A stretch of DNA of 33,322 nucleotides from an uncultured Muribaculaceae bacterium (GCA_910585755.1 CAJUFH010000010.1:1-33322), one strand, 5' to 3'. Shown: positions 8,831-18,039, counted from the stretch's first letter. The notes: a model not told the origin generated them from the letters alone. A program made the numbers and translations.

Positions 8831-11272
8831 ATGAACAACTTCCGCATACTCGCTATCGCGATTACTTCGGCCGCGGCGCTCAGCGCCTCGGCCGATGCCG
8901 CCAAAGGATACTACTCTTCCTGTGAAGGAAAAACCGGCCGCGCGCTCCTGCAGCAGCTCGAGGATGTCGTCGGGCCGCACAAGAATGTCGGCTACGACGG
9001 CCTGTGGGCCGTCTACCGCACCTCCGACGCCTACCCCGAGGACGGCACGATCTGGGACATGTACTCTACCAAGCACTGGAAATTCGGCTCCGCGCAGTGC
9101 GGAAACTACAAGAACGTCGGCGACTGCTACAACCGCGAGCACTCGATGCCCAAGAGCTGGTTCAGCGAGGCCCAGCCGATGAAGTCCGACGCCTTCCACG
9201 TCTACCCCACCGACGGCAAGGTCAACGGCCAGCGCTCCAACTTCCCCTACGGCGAATGTTCCGGCGGCACGACGCTCCCCGCCAACGGCTCCGTGAAGGC
9301 CCTCGGGCGCCTCGGAAACTCCACCTTCCCCGGTTACAGCGGAAAGGTGTTCGAGCCGGTCGACGAATACAAGGGGGACTTCGCCCGCACCTACTTCTAC
9401 ATGGCTGCCGCCTACAACTCCCGCATCTCCTCCTGGAGCTCCCCGATGCTCGCCGGAAACAGCTACCCGGCCTACACCACCTGGGCCGTGAACCTGCTTC
9501 TCAAATGGCATCGCCAGGACCCCGTCAGCGAGAAGGAACGCGACCGCAACGATGCCGTGGAGAAGCACCAGAACAACCGCAACCCCTTCATCGACAACCC
9601 CGAAATGGCCGAATACATCTGGGGCGACAAGCAGGGGCTCCCCTGGCATGAGGGGGCTGCCGGACAGGCCGCCATCCTACTCCCGGCCCCCGGAGCCGCC
9701 GCAGACCTCGGAGTGACGGCGGTAGGGGTACCCCGTTCAGCCACCATCGACCTCCGCGGCGCGGGACTTACCGAAAATGTCACCACGACCGTCGCCGGAA
9801 ACGGCTTCTCCGTTTCCCCCGCCTCCGTCGCCGCTGACGCAGCCAACGCCGGAACGCGCCTGACCGTGACTTTCACCCCCTCCGCTCCCGGCAACTACAC
9901 CGGGACCCTCTCCCTACGCTCCGGCGACGCCACCGCTTCGGTCTCCCTCTCCGCTTCCGCTGTCGACGGCCTCCCCGCGCCCCGCATCGCGGAACTGACA
10001 GAGAACTCCCTCACCATCGCCTGGAGCGACATCGACCTCCCCGGAACCAAATACACCCTCAACATAATCCGCACGGACAGCCAGGCCCCCGTCCAGGGGT
10101 ATCCCCGCTCAGTCAACGCGGCCGACGAGAGTGCCGAAGTCGAAGGTCTCGAGCCCGAAACCTCCTACACCCTATGGATTGCCTCCCCGACCCTCTTATC
10201 TGACCGGCTGACGGTTACCACCCCGGCTCCCGCGCCCTCCGTAGGTATCCTCTACGACGGCGAATGGTTCTTCCGCTCGAACCCCGGAGTACCCTCCTCC
10301 CCCGCCGAACTCCTGGCCGACATCGAGAACATCCCCGGAGATGTGACCTTCTCCGTGACCGCCCCCTTCGAACTTAGCAAGGACAAGGCACAATGGACAT
10401 CCTCGGTAACCCTCGCCCCAGGCGAAGAGCGCTTCTACCTGCGTCTCAACAGCGTCCGCGAAGGGGAATACTCCTCCTCCATCCTGATTACCGCCGACGG
10501 ATACCGCGACGACAACTATTCGGTCGAGGGTGTGGTCTCCGCAGCCGCCGCGACCTTCGTCGAGGACTTCGAGCCGAAACCCTCCGCCTCGACCTACGGC
10601 AAAATAACCTATGAAGGCTCCGCCTGCACCTGGGACATGGAGGGCGTCTATATCGCTGCCTCCGGCGACCCCTGCCATACCGGCAGCCAGGCCGCGCGCC
10701 TCAACAAAGCCAACAACACCCGCCAGATGACCATGCTTCAGAACAAGACCCGCGGAATCGGCTCCGTGGCCTTCTGGGGCAGGGTATGGAGCGGCGACAC
10801 CAACGACGTCACTATCGCCGTCTCCGTCAGCTCCGACGGCGGCGCGACCTGGACCGAAGCCGGACGCGTCGACATCCTCCACACAACCCCCTCCAACGAA
10901 TACCGCGAGTACCGCCTCCCGGTCAACCTCGCGGGAGACCAGGGACGCGTCAAACTTGAAGCCGTCGCCGGAGGGCGCTGCATGATCGACGACCTCTCGA
11001 TCACCGACTACGACCCCGCCTCCATCGACGAGCGCCTCGCCGACTCCACCGCCGAATACCATACCTGGGACGCGTATGCCCGCGACGGCCTCCTGACGAT
11101 TGAAAACGAGGCCCCAGCCGACAACCTCTTCTCCGTCTACACCATTGACGGCGCCCTCCTGTTCTCCGGCCACCTCCCCGCCGGGACGACCACCCTCCCC
11201 GCCTCCCTCACCGGCCGCGGCCTCCTGATTGTCTCCGTCCGCGACTTCGCCCGCCGGGTCCTCCTCCGCTAA
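8831..11272 (+). CDS. Secreted multidomain endonuclease I, possible type IX cargo
   Basis: The 813-residue protein starts with a signal peptide cut near ADA-AKGYY. Residues 25-285 form an endonuclease I (EndA/NucM) domain with the beta-beta-alpha-metal motif NREHSMPKSW (general base H104), FHVYPTDGKVNGQRSNFPYG (metal-binding Asn in VNG) and a closing HQNNRNPFIDNPEMAEYIWG. Such enzymes cut DNA or RNA non-specifically outside the cell. A choice-of-anchor-like Ig segment (about 290-375), a fibronectin III-like domain (about 380-460), a third beta domain and a choice-of-anchor J-like jelly roll (about 575-735) follow. The last 70 residues (VYTIDGALLFSGHLP...GRGLLIVSV..RRVLLR) resemble a type A type IX sorting domain. 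The adjacent porU supports export by that route, but this is an inference. Confidence 0.88.
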   Translation: MNNFRILAIAITSAAALSASADAAKGYYSSCEGKTGRALLQQLEDVVGPHKNVGYDGLWAVYRTSDAYPEDGTIWDMYSTKHWKFGSAQCGNYKNVGDCYNREHSMPKSWFSEAQPMKSDAFHVYPTDGKVNGQRSNFPYGECSGGTTLPANGSVKALGRLGNSTFPGYSGKVFEPVDEYKGDFARTYFYMAAAYNSRISSWSSPMLAGNSYPAYTTWAVNLLLKWHRQDPVSEKERDRNDAVEKHQNNRNPFIDNPEMAEYIWGDKQGLPWHEGAAGQAAILLPAPGAAADLGVTAVGVPRSATIDLRGAGLTENVTTTVAGNGFSVSPASVAADAANAGTRLTVTFTPSAPGNYTGTLSLRSGDATASVSLSASAVDGLPAPRIAELTENSLTIAWSDIDLPGTKYTLNIIRTDSQAPVQGYPRSVNAADESAEVEGLEPETSYTLWIASPTLLSDRLTVTTPAPAPSVGILYDGEWFFRSNPGVPSSPAELLADIENIPGDVTFSVTAPFELSKDKAQWTSSVTLAPGEERFYLRLNSVREGEYSSSILITADGYRDDNYSVEGVVSAAAATFVEDFEPKPSASTYGKITYEGSACTWDMEGVYIAASGDPCHTGSQAARLNKANNTRQMTMLQNKTRGIGSVAFWGRVWSGDTNDVTIAVSVSSDGGATWTEAGRVDILHTTPSNEYREYRLPVNLAGDQGRVKLEAVAGGRCMIDDLSITDYDPASIDERLADSTAEYHTWDAYARDGLLTIENEAPADNLFSVYTIDGALLFSGHLPAGTTTLPASLTGRGLLIVSVRDFARRVLLR

Positions 11273-11291
11273 ACTGCTAAGCAATAAACCT

Positions 11292-11334
11292 AATTTGCGA
11301 AAAAAGCCGCCATTGAGCGGCTTTTTCGCAAATT
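11292..11334. terminator. Strong hairpin terminator after the endonuclease gene
   Basis: Arms of 18 and 17 bases (AATTTGCGAAAAAAGCCG and its complement, one bulged A) enclose an 8-base loop. The run of T in the right arm and A in the left make it usable in both directions. It separates the porU-nuclease unit from the next transcription unit. Confidence 0.85.
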
Positions 11335-11339
11335 ATAGC

Positions 11340-11347
11340 TAACTTTG
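11340..11347 (+). promoter_or_regulatory. -7 promoter element for the M28-sufE unit
   Basis: TAACTTTG is an exact match to the Bacteroidota -7 box. It lies directly after the terminator hairpin and 35 bases before the next ATG. The nearest TTG upstream is 24 bases away, so the -33 box is weak or absent. Confidence 0.6.
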
Positions 11348-11382
11348 TAGGGTAAAGCCCCCTTTCGGGCCGAATAAGACTT

Positions 11383-12381
11383 ATGGGAAAAATCTTATGC
11401 GCGGGACTGACCGTCGCCCTCGCCCTGGCGGGGTGCGCCGGTAACAAATCCTCCGAGGCAAAAGCCTCGGAAAGCGCCCAAGCGCCCGCCGCCCCCGCGA
11501 TTCCCGCCCCCGATGCCGACTCCCTCTACGCCTTCGTAGGGGAACAGGTAGCCCTCGGGCCCCGCGTCCCCGGCTCGGAAGCCGCCGCCCGGTGCGCCTC
11601 CCTCTTCGAGCGCCGGCTCTCCGCCTTCGGGGCTGACACCGTCATAACCCACGAGGCCCCCGTGACCTTCCACAACGGCTCCCGCGCCGTCGCCCGCAAC
11701 ATCCTCGGCCGCTTCAACCCCGAAGCCCGCAAGCGCGTTCTCCTCCTGGCCCATTACGACTCCCGTCCCTGGGCCGACCAGGACCCCGATCCCGCCAACC
11801 ACAGCAAACCCATCGACGGGGCTAACGACGGGGCCTCCGGCGCCGCCGTGCTCCTCGAAATCGCCCGCATGCTCAGCACGCAGGCTCCCGACTCCCTCGG
11901 GGTCGACCTCCTCTTCGTCGACGCGGAGGACTCCGGCTACAGCGGCTACGGCGACGAGGACTCCGAGCTCTCCTGGTGCCTCGGCACCCAGGCGTGGGTC
12001 AAGGAGATGCCCTACACCGCCGCTGACCGGCCCCGCTTCGCGATCCTCCTCGACATGGTAGGGGGCCGCGACGCCCGTTTCCACCGCGAATACTTCTCCG
12101 ACCGCCTCGCCCGCGGAGTGGTCGACAAGGTATGGGCCGCAGCCGCCCGCGCCGGTCTGGCCGACCGCTTCCCCAACTCCCGCGGCGGCTCCGTGGTCGA
12201 CGACCATATCCACATCAATTCCGCCGGAATCCCATGCGCCGACATCATCGAGTCCGCGAACCCCGAAACCGGCTCTTTCAACCCGACCTGGCACACCATG
12301 GCCGACAACATCTCGAACATCGACCGCGAGACCCTCAGAGCGGTCGCGCAGGTTGTCGCCGAAGTGCTGTATAACGAATAA
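11383..12381 (+). CDS. M28 family lipoprotein, glutaminyl-peptide cyclotransferase-like
   Basis: The 332-residue zinc-hydrolase-fold lipoprotein has a lipobox (LAGC, Cys at 18) after a short signal, so it should be anchored in the envelope. Metal and active-site positions read H124 (HYDSRPWADQDPDP), D149 (ANDGASG), E182-D183 (DAEDSGY), D224 (LLDMVGG) and H304 (TWHTM). The HYDSRPWADQDPDP and WCLG wording matches bacterial glutaminyl cyclases such as the Porphyromonas gingivalis enzyme rather than ordinary aminopeptidases. Those enzymes convert N-terminal Gln of exported proteins to pyroglutamate, a modification common in Bacteroidota. An aminopeptidase role cannot be excluded. It lies 4 bases upstream of sufE in an apparent operon. 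Confidence 0.85.
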   Translation: MGKILCAGLTVALALAGCAGNKSSEAKASESAQAPAAPAIPAPDADSLYAFVGEQVALGPRVPGSEAAARCASLFERRLSAFGADTVITHEAPVTFHNGSRAVARNILGRFNPEARKRVLLLAHYDSRPWADQDPDPANHSKPIDGANDGASGAAVLLEIARMLSTQAPDSLGVDLLFVDAEDSGYSGYGDEDSELSWCLGTQAWVKEMPYTAADRPRFAILLDMVGGRDARFHREYFSDRLARGVVDKVWAAAARAGLADRFPNSRGGSVVDDHIHINSAGIPCADIIESANPETGSFNPTWHTMADNISNIDRETLRAVAQVVAEVLYNE

Positions 12382-12385
12382 CGCA

Positions 12386-12814
12386 ATGACTATCAACGAA
12401 CGACAGGACCAGATTATCGACGACCTCGAACCGCTCGACGACTGGATGGACAGATACGCCTACATCATCGACCTCGGAAACCAGCTCCCCCCGCTCGACG
12501 AGAAATACCGCACCCCGCAGAACCTCATCGAAGGGTGCCAGAGCCGCGTATGGCTCAACGCCGAGATGACCCCCGACGGCAAGCTCGTCTTCTCAGCCGA
12601 CTCCGACGCCCTGATTGTCAAAGGGATAATATCAATGCTTGTCGACATCCTCTCGGGCCATACCCCTCAGGAGATTCTCGACGCCGACCTCTACTTCATC
12701 GACCGCATCGGCCTCTCCGAGCACCTCTCCCCGACCCGCTCCAACGGCCTCCTCGCGATGCTCAAGCAAATCAAATCCTACGCCCTCGCCTTCTCCCAGC
12801 ATCCTAAACCCTAA
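12386..12814 (+). CDS. sufE: Cysteine desulfuration protein SufE
   Basis: SufE accepts persulfide sulfur from the cysteine desulfurase SufS and passes it to the Fe-S scaffold. The 142-residue protein has the acceptor cysteine C51 in EGCQSRVW, the start NERQDQIIDDLEPLDDWMDRY, and the C-terminal segment LSPTRSNGLLAMLKQIK typical of the family. The ATG at 12386 is preferred over one 33 bases upstream, which would lie inside the preceding gene and add unrelated residues. The gene is 4 bases after the M28 gene and 14 bases before the POT transporter gene. No other suf gene is in the window. Confidence 0.93.
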   Translation: MTINERQDQIIDDLEPLDDWMDRYAYIIDLGNQLPPLDEKYRTPQNLIEGCQSRVWLNAEMTPDGKLVFSADSDALIVKGIISMLVDILSGHTPQEILDADLYFIDRIGLSEHLSPTRSNGLLAMLKQIKSYALAFSQHPKP

Positions 12815-12828
12815 AAACCGATAAACCA

Positions 12829-14355
12829 ATGTTCGCAAGCCATCCCAAGGGACTGATTCCCGCCGCCCTGAGCAACATGGGCGAGCGTTTCGGCTACTAC
12901 ATCATGAACGCCGTGCTCGTCCTCTTCCTCTGCTCCAAGTTCGGCCTCTCCGAGGAGACGAGCACCCTGATTTACTCCGTCTTTTACGCCGGAATCTACG
13001 TCCTGAGCCTCGTCGGCGGCTATATCGCCGACAAAACCCAGAACTACAAGCGCACGATTATCCAGGGCCTCTGCATCATGACCCTCGGATACATCGTCCT
13101 CTCGGTTCCCGTGCTCGCCACCCCCGACAACACCGCCTGGCTCCTGGCACTCACCTGCGCCGCCCTATTCTTCATCGCCTTCGGCAACGGCCTCTTCAAA
13201 GGTAACCTCCAGGCGATTGTGGGCCAGCTCTACGACAATCCCCGCTACGCCGCGCAGCGCGACTCAGGCTTCCAGATTTTCTACGTCTTCATCAATATCG
13301 GCGGACTGATCGCCCCCTTCGTGGCCCCGATGCTCCGCTCCTGGTGGCTTGACGTGAACGGGATGGTCTACAACGCGCAGTTCCCCGCGATGTGCCACCA
13401 GTTCCTCTCCGTGACCGACTCCGACAACCTACAGAACATCAACGAGCTGATGGCAATGGCGACCTCCGTAGGCTCCCAGGCCGGCGACAACCTCCGCGAG
13501 TTCTGCACCCAGTACCTCAACGTATTCAACACCGGCGTCCACTACTCCTTCATCGCCTCAGTGGCAGCCATGCTGATTTCCCTCTGCATCTTCGTGGCAA
13601 CGAAGAACGGGCTCCCCAACCCGCCCAAGAAGGAAGCCGCCCAGGCCGTCAAGTACACCCCCGAGGAAAAGGCGCGGATGGCAAAGGAAATCAAGCAGCG
13701 CATGTACGCCCTCTTCGCCGTGCTCGGCATTGCGATTTTCTTCTGGTTCTCGTTCCACCAGAACGGCACCTCGATGTCGCTCTTCGCCCGCGACTTCGTT
13801 GACACCTCCGCGATCGCGCCCGAAATATGGCAGGCCGTCAACCCCTTCTTCGTGATTGTCCTGACCCCCGTCATAATGTTCATCTTCGGCAGCCTTGCCG
13901 CCAAGGGTAAGGAAATCTCTACCCCGCGCAAAATCGCGATCGGCATGGGGCTCGCCGGCATCGCCTACCTCTTCCTGACGGTCTTCTCGCTCAGCGAAGG
14001 GTACCCCTCCGGCACCGAGTACCGCGCCCTCGAGGCCTCCGGCGCCGCCGTCGCGAAAGCCGGATGGTGGGTCCTCATCCTCTACTACTTCTTCATGACC
14101 GTCGCCGAGCTCTTCATCTCCCCCCTCGGCCTCTCCTTCGTCTCGAAGGTAGCCCCCAAGCACCTGCAGGGTCTCTGCCAGGGTCTCTGGCTCGGCGCTA
14201 CCGCCGTCGGCAACCTGATGCTCTGGATCGGCCCGCTGATTTACAATAAATACCCCATCTGGGTAGCCTGGGCCGTCTTCCTCGCCGTCTGCCTCATCTC
14301 CATGGGCGTCATGTTCGCCATGGTGAAATGGCTTGAGCGCGTCACCGCCGACTAA
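12829..14355 (+). CDS. POT family proton-coupled peptide transporter
   Basis: The 508-residue inner-membrane protein belongs to the proton-dependent oligopeptide transporters of the major facilitator superfamily, which import di- and tripeptides. The hallmark ERFGYY motif (E19-R20-F21) is in the first helix, followed by about 12 hydrophobic segments. The first half has the helix 2 segment YSVFYAGIYVLSLVGGYIADK and the later half has FFWFSFHQNGTSMSLFARDF. An extra polar stretch of about 75 residues near 185-240, rich in Asn, Asp and Ser, lies between membrane segments, as in other Bacteroidota members. It is probably cotranscribed with sufE, 14 bases upstream. The substrate is inferred from the family. 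Confidence 0.93.
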   Translation: MFASHPKGLIPAALSNMGERFGYYIMNAVLVLFLCSKFGLSEETSTLIYSVFYAGIYVLSLVGGYIADKTQNYKRTIIQGLCIMTLGYIVLSVPVLATPDNTAWLLALTCAALFFIAFGNGLFKGNLQAIVGQLYDNPRYAAQRDSGFQIFYVFINIGGLIAPFVAPMLRSWWLDVNGMVYNAQFPAMCHQFLSVTDSDNLQNINELMAMATSVGSQAGDNLREFCTQYLNVFNTGVHYSFIASVAAMLISLCIFVATKNGLPNPPKKEAAQAVKYTPEEKARMAKEIKQRMYALFAVLGIAIFFWFSFHQNGTSMSLFARDFVDTSAIAPEIWQAVNPFFVIVLTPVIMFIFGSLAAKGKEISTPRKIAIGMGLAGIAYLFLTVFSLSEGYPSGTEYRALEASGAAVAKAGWWVLILYYFFMTVAELFISPLGLSFVSKVAPKHLQGLCQGLWLGATAVGNLMLWIGPLIYNKYPIWVAWAVFLAVCLISMGVMFAMVKWLERVTAD

Positions 14356-14357
14356 CA

Positions 14358-14448
14358 GTGGCGAGCCGTAAGGCGAGCTTCCCAAATCTCCCATCCCTCC
14401 CAAATCTCCCATTCTTCCCAAAACTCCCATCCCTCCCATCCCCTCCCT
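14358..14448. repeat. Dispersed mosaic repeat: GCGAGC module plus CT-rich 9-base repeat
   Basis: The gap between the transporter gene and mutS is filled by a GTGGCGAGCCGTAAGGCGAG module (14358 onward) followed by about seven imperfect 9-base units of the type CTCCCAAAT/CTCCCATCC (14379-14448). The tract stops 3 bases before the mutS ATG. Related copies occur at 16873, 18038, 20039, 22545, 28034 and 31818. Confidence 0.85.
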
Positions 14449-14451
14449 GAA

Positions 14452-17097
14452 ATGGCAAAGAAAGTCGCGGAAACCCCGCTGATGAAGCAATATACCGAAA
14501 TGAAACAGAAGCACCCCGACGCGGTGCTTCTGTTTCGCGTTGGAGACTTCTACGAAACCTTCTGCGACGACGCCATAACCGCCTCCGAAATCCTCGGAAT
14601 AACCCTGACGCGCCGCGCAAACGGCTCCGCCTCCTCCATCGAGCTGGCCGGATTCCCCCACCACGCCCTCGACACATACCTCCCCCGCCTGATACGCGCC
14701 GGAAAGCGCGTCGCCATCTGCGAGCAGCTCGAAGACCCCAAGACCGTCAAGAACAAGCTCGTAAAACGCGGCATCACGGAGCTTGTGACCCCCGGCGTGG
14801 CCCTCAACGACAACGTCCTCTCCCACCGCGAGAACAACTTCCTCGCCGCAGTCCACTTCTCGAAAGATACCGTCGGAGTCTCCTTCCTCGACATCTCGAC
14901 CGGCGAGTTCCTCGCCGGGGAAGGCCCCGCGCAGTACGTCGAAAAGCTCCTCGGCAACTTCGCCCCGAAAGAGGTGCTCGTCGAGCGAGGCAAGCGCCAG
15001 CGCCTCGAGGAAGCGTTCCAGACCCGCTACCTGGCCTTCGAGCTTGACGACTGGATTTTCACCGACCAGGCTGCCAACGACCGCCTCCTCAAGCAGTTCC
15101 AGACCGCCTCGCTCAAAGGGTTCGGCCTCGGGAAGATGCCCGCCGCTGTTACCGCCGCCGGAGCCATACTCCACTACCTCGACATAACGAAGCATACCCG
15201 CATCGGCCACATCACCCGCCTCTCCCGCATCGAGGAGGAGCAGTTCGTGCGCCTCGACCGCTTCACGGCCCGCAACCTCGAGCTCCTGCAGCCCCTCTCC
15301 GACGACGGCAAGAGCCTCCTCGACGTTATCGACCGCACCGTCAGCCCGATGGGGGCCCGCATGCTCCGCCGCTGGGTCTCCTTCCCCCTGAAAGACCCCG
15401 CGGCCATAAACCGCCGCCTCGACGCCGTGGAGTTCTTCTTCAAGGTGCCCGACACCCGCGACTCCCTCCGCGAGCTCCTCGAACAGGTAGGCGACCTCGA
15501 ACGCCTGATTTCCAAGGTCTCCGTCGGTCGCGTCACCCCCCGCGAGGTACTCCAGATCCGCCGCTCCCTCGAAGCCGCGGCCGCCGTCAAGCAGCTCCTC
15601 GAGACTACCGGCTCGGAACCGCTGAGGATGATGGCCGAACAGCTCAACCCCTGCCCGGCCCTCGCGCGACGCATCGCCGACACCATCGCCGAGGACGCTC
15701 CCAACGCCCTCAACCGCGGCACGGCCGTGATAAAGCACGGAGTCGACCCCGAACTCGACGAGCTGCGCGACATTTCGACCCACGGCAAAGAAACCCTTCT
15801 CGCGATCCAGCGCCGCGAGAGCGAGGCCACCGGAATACCCTCCCTCAAAGTCGGGTACAACAACGTCTTCGGCTACTACATCGAGGTCACGAACACCCAC
15901 AAGGAGAAAGTGCCCCCCCAGTGGGTGCGCAAGCAGACCCTCGTCAACGCCGAGCGCTACATAACCCAGGAACTCAAGGAATACGAGGAGAAAATCCTTA
16001 CCGCCGAGGAGCGCATCGCGATTATCGAGACGCGCCTCTACACCGAGCTGGTCAACCACCTCGCCGAATACGTCGCCGCCATACAGCTCGACGCCCGCGT
16101 CCTGGCGCGCCTCGACTGCCACATATCCCTTACCCGCGTCGCCGCCGAGAACCGCTACAACCGCCCGGTTGTCGACGACTCCCTCCTCCTCGACCTCCGC
16201 GGCGCGCGCCACCCCGTAATCGAAAAGGAGCTGCCCATCGGCACCCCCTACATCGCCAACGACATCCTCCTCGAAAACGACGACACCCAGGTAATGATGA
16301 TTACCGGCCCCAACATGGCCGGTAAGTCAGCGCTGCTGCGCTCCGTTGCCCTGAACGTCCTCCTGGCGCAAATCGGTTCCTTCGTCGCCGCCGACTCCGC
16401 CCGCATCGGGGTGGTAGATAAGATATTCACCCGTGTCGGGGCCTCCGACAACATTTCCCTCGGCGAGTCGACCTTCATGGTAGAGATGAACGAGGCGGCC
16501 TCGATTCTCAACAACATGAGCCGCCGCTCCCTCATCCTCTTCGACGAACTCGGCCGCGGAACCTCCACCTACGACGGAATCTCCATCGCCCGCGCCATCG
16601 TCGAATATCTCAGCGACTCACCCGAGCGCCCCAAAACCCTCTTCGCGACCCACTACCACGAGCTCAACGAGATGGAGGAGGATTTCCCCGGGGTGCGCAA
16701 CTTCAACGTCTCCGTAAAGGAAATCGACGGCAAGGTGGTATTCATGCGCAAGCTCGCCCGCGGCGGTTCCGAGCACAGCTTCGGCATCCACGTCGCCCGC
16801 CTCGCCGGGATGCCCCGCCCCATCCTCGACCGCGCGACCGAAATCCTCCACGCCCTCGAATCCCAGGCCGCCCATCCCTCCCAATCCCCCCAGTCTTCCC
16901 AAATCTCCCACCCCTCCCATAATTCTCAACCCTCCCAGTCCCCTTCCGAAGGCTACCAGATGAGCTTCTTCCAGCTCGACGACCCCGTCCTGGCCCAAAT
17001 CCGCGACGAGCTCCTCGGCCTCGACATAGACAACCTCTCCCCCCTCCAGGCCCTCAACAAGCTCTCGACCCTCCGCGGCATCCTTACCGGCAAATAA
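14452..17097 (+). CDS. mutS: DNA mismatch repair protein MutS
   Basis: MutS recognises base mismatches and small loops and starts methyl-independent or strand-directed repair with MutL. The 881-residue protein has the mismatch-reading F33-Y34-E35 (GDFYETF). Its connector, lever and clamp domains are followed by the ATPase with Walker A GPNMAGKS at 619-626, the ATPase-region STFMVEM, Walker B LILFDELGRGTSTYDG, and ATHYHEL. The C-terminus SFFQLDDPVLAQIRDELL is the usual Bacteroidota one. Residues 808-831 are unusual: eight triplets of the form [HQ]-x-[SP] encoded by the 9-base CT repeat found in intergenic regions here. They lie in the linker between the ATPase core and the C-terminal region, where length is probably tolerated. 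RNase Z follows after 12 bases. Confidence 0.97.
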   Translation: MAKKVAETPLMKQYTEMKQKHPDAVLLFRVGDFYETFCDDAITASEILGITLTRRANGSASSIELAGFPHHALDTYLPRLIRAGKRVAICEQLEDPKTVKNKLVKRGITELVTPGVALNDNVLSHRENNFLAAVHFSKDTVGVSFLDISTGEFLAGEGPAQYVEKLLGNFAPKEVLVERGKRQRLEEAFQTRYLAFELDDWIFTDQAANDRLLKQFQTASLKGFGLGKMPAAVTAAGAILHYLDITKHTRIGHITRLSRIEEEQFVRLDRFTARNLELLQPLSDDGKSLLDVIDRTVSPMGARMLRRWVSFPLKDPAAINRRLDAVEFFFKVPDTRDSLRELLEQVGDLERLISKVSVGRVTPREVLQIRRSLEAAAAVKQLLETTGSEPLRMMAEQLNPCPALARRIADTIAEDAPNALNRGTAVIKHGVDPELDELRDISTHGKETLLAIQRRESEATGIPSLKVGYNNVFGYYIEVTNTHKEKVPPQWVRKQTLVNAERYITQELKEYEEKILTAEERIAIIETRLYTELVNHLAEYVAAIQLDARVLARLDCHISLTRVAAENRYNRPVVDDSLLLDLRGARHPVIEKELPIGTPYIANDILLENDDTQVMMITGPNMAGKSALLRSVALNVLLAQIGSFVAADSARIGVVDKIFTRVGASDNISLGESTFMVEMNEAASILNNMSRRSLILFDELGRGTSTYDGISIARAIVEYLSDSPERPKTLFATHYHELNEMEEDFPGVRNFNVSVKEIDGKVVFMRKLARGGSEHSFGIHVARLAGMPRPILDRATEILHALESQAAHPSQSPQSSQISHPSHNSQPSQSPSEGYQMSFFQLDDPVLAQIRDELLGLDIDNLSPLQALNKLSTLRGILTGK
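16873..16944. repeat. CT-rich 9-base repeat inside mutS
   Basis: Eight imperfect 9-base units (CATCCCTCC, CAATCCCCC, CAGTCTTCC, CAAATCTCC, CACCCCTCC and variants) encode HPS-QSP-QSS-QIS-HPS-HNS-QPS-QSP. They match the intergenic tracts at 14379-14448, 18095-18139 and 32027-32084. Because the unit is a multiple of three, gain or loss of units would leave the reading frame intact. Confidence 0.9.
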
Positions 17098-17109
17098 ACT
17101 CCCTCCCCT

Positions 17110-18039
17110 ATGGACAACATGACCCTCCACATACTCGGCTGCGGCTCCGCGACCCCCTCGCTCCGACATCTCCCCGCCTGCCAGGTAATCGAATACCGCG
17201 GCCGGCTGATGATGATCGACTGCGGAGAGGGCGCCCAGCTCTCCCTGCGCCGCTACGGCCTGAATATGAACCGCCTGACCGACATCTTCATCTCCCACCT
17301 CCACGGCGACCACTGCCTCGGCCTCGTCGGACTCCTCTCCACCCTCTCCCTCCAGCAGACCGGCGGAACCCTTACCGTCCACACTTTCCCCGAGGGCGCG
17401 CGCATGTTCCGCCAGATGGTCTCCTTCTTCGCCCCATACCTCTCCTACAACCTCCTCTTCAACGAAATATCTCCCAAGGGGTGCGAGATAATCCTTGACG
17501 ACAACGCTCTGACCGTCAAAACCTTCCCCCTGCGCCACCGCATACCCTGCGTCGGTTTCCGCTTCGACGAGAAACCCAAGGAGCGCCATCTCCGCGGCGA
17601 CGTCGCCAACTTCTACGGCATACCCCCCTATATGCGCCGCGCGATCAAGCAGGGAGCCGACTTCACCCGCCCCGACGGCACCGTCGTACCCAACGACCGC
17701 CTGACCCTCCCCGCCGACCCATCCCTAAGCTACGCCTACTGCTCCGACACCCTCTACTTCCCCTCCCTCGCCGACGACGTACGCGACGTGACCCTCCTCT
17801 ACCACGAGGCAACCTATGCCGACGACAACCTCGCCAAAGCCGCCGAGCGATTCCATTCCACCGCCTCGCAGGCCGCCCGCATAGCCCTCGCCGCCAACGC
17901 CGGGACCCTCCTCCTCGGCCACTTCTCCAAATCCTACAACAACGAAGACCGCCACCTCGCCGAAGCCGCCGCCATCTTCCCCCGTACCCTCCTGGCCAAT
18001 GAGGGTCTCGCCCTTCCCCTGGCCTCCGAGCTGGATTAA
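17110..18039 (+). CDS. rnz: Ribonuclease Z (tRNA 3' endonuclease)
   Basis: RNase Z removes 3' trailers from tRNA precursors. This 309-residue metallo-beta-lactamase-fold protein has the N-terminal LGCGSATPSLRH, the zinc motif HLHGDH (H63, H65, D67, H68), further ligands in YCSDT and in LLYHEATY, and a C-terminal LLGHFSKSYNNEDRHLAEA. The length is that of the short bacterial form. The start at 17110 gives MDNMTLHILG; an ATG three codons later is equally possible. It is 12 bases after mutS, probably in the same transcript. Confidence 0.95.
   Translation: MDNMTLHILGCGSATPSLRHLPACQVIEYRGRLMMIDCGEGAQLSLRRYGLNMNRLTDIFISHLHGDHCLGLVGLLSTLSLQQTGGTLTVHTFPEGARMFRQMVSFFAPYLSYNLLFNEISPKGCEIILDDNALTVKTFPLRHRIPCVGFRFDEKPKERHLRGDVANFYGIPPYMRRAIKQGADFTRPDGTVVPNDRLTLPADPSLSYAYCSDTLYFPSLADDVRDVTLLYHEATYADDNLAKAAERFHSTASQAARIALAANAGTLLLGHFSKSYNNEDRHLAEAAAIFPRTLLANEGLALPLASELD

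Noticed and set aside
13558..16212. An 884-codon open frame antisense to the transporter gene and mutS
   Set aside because: It runs across two well-recognised genes and through the CT-rich repeat; it has no recognisable domain.
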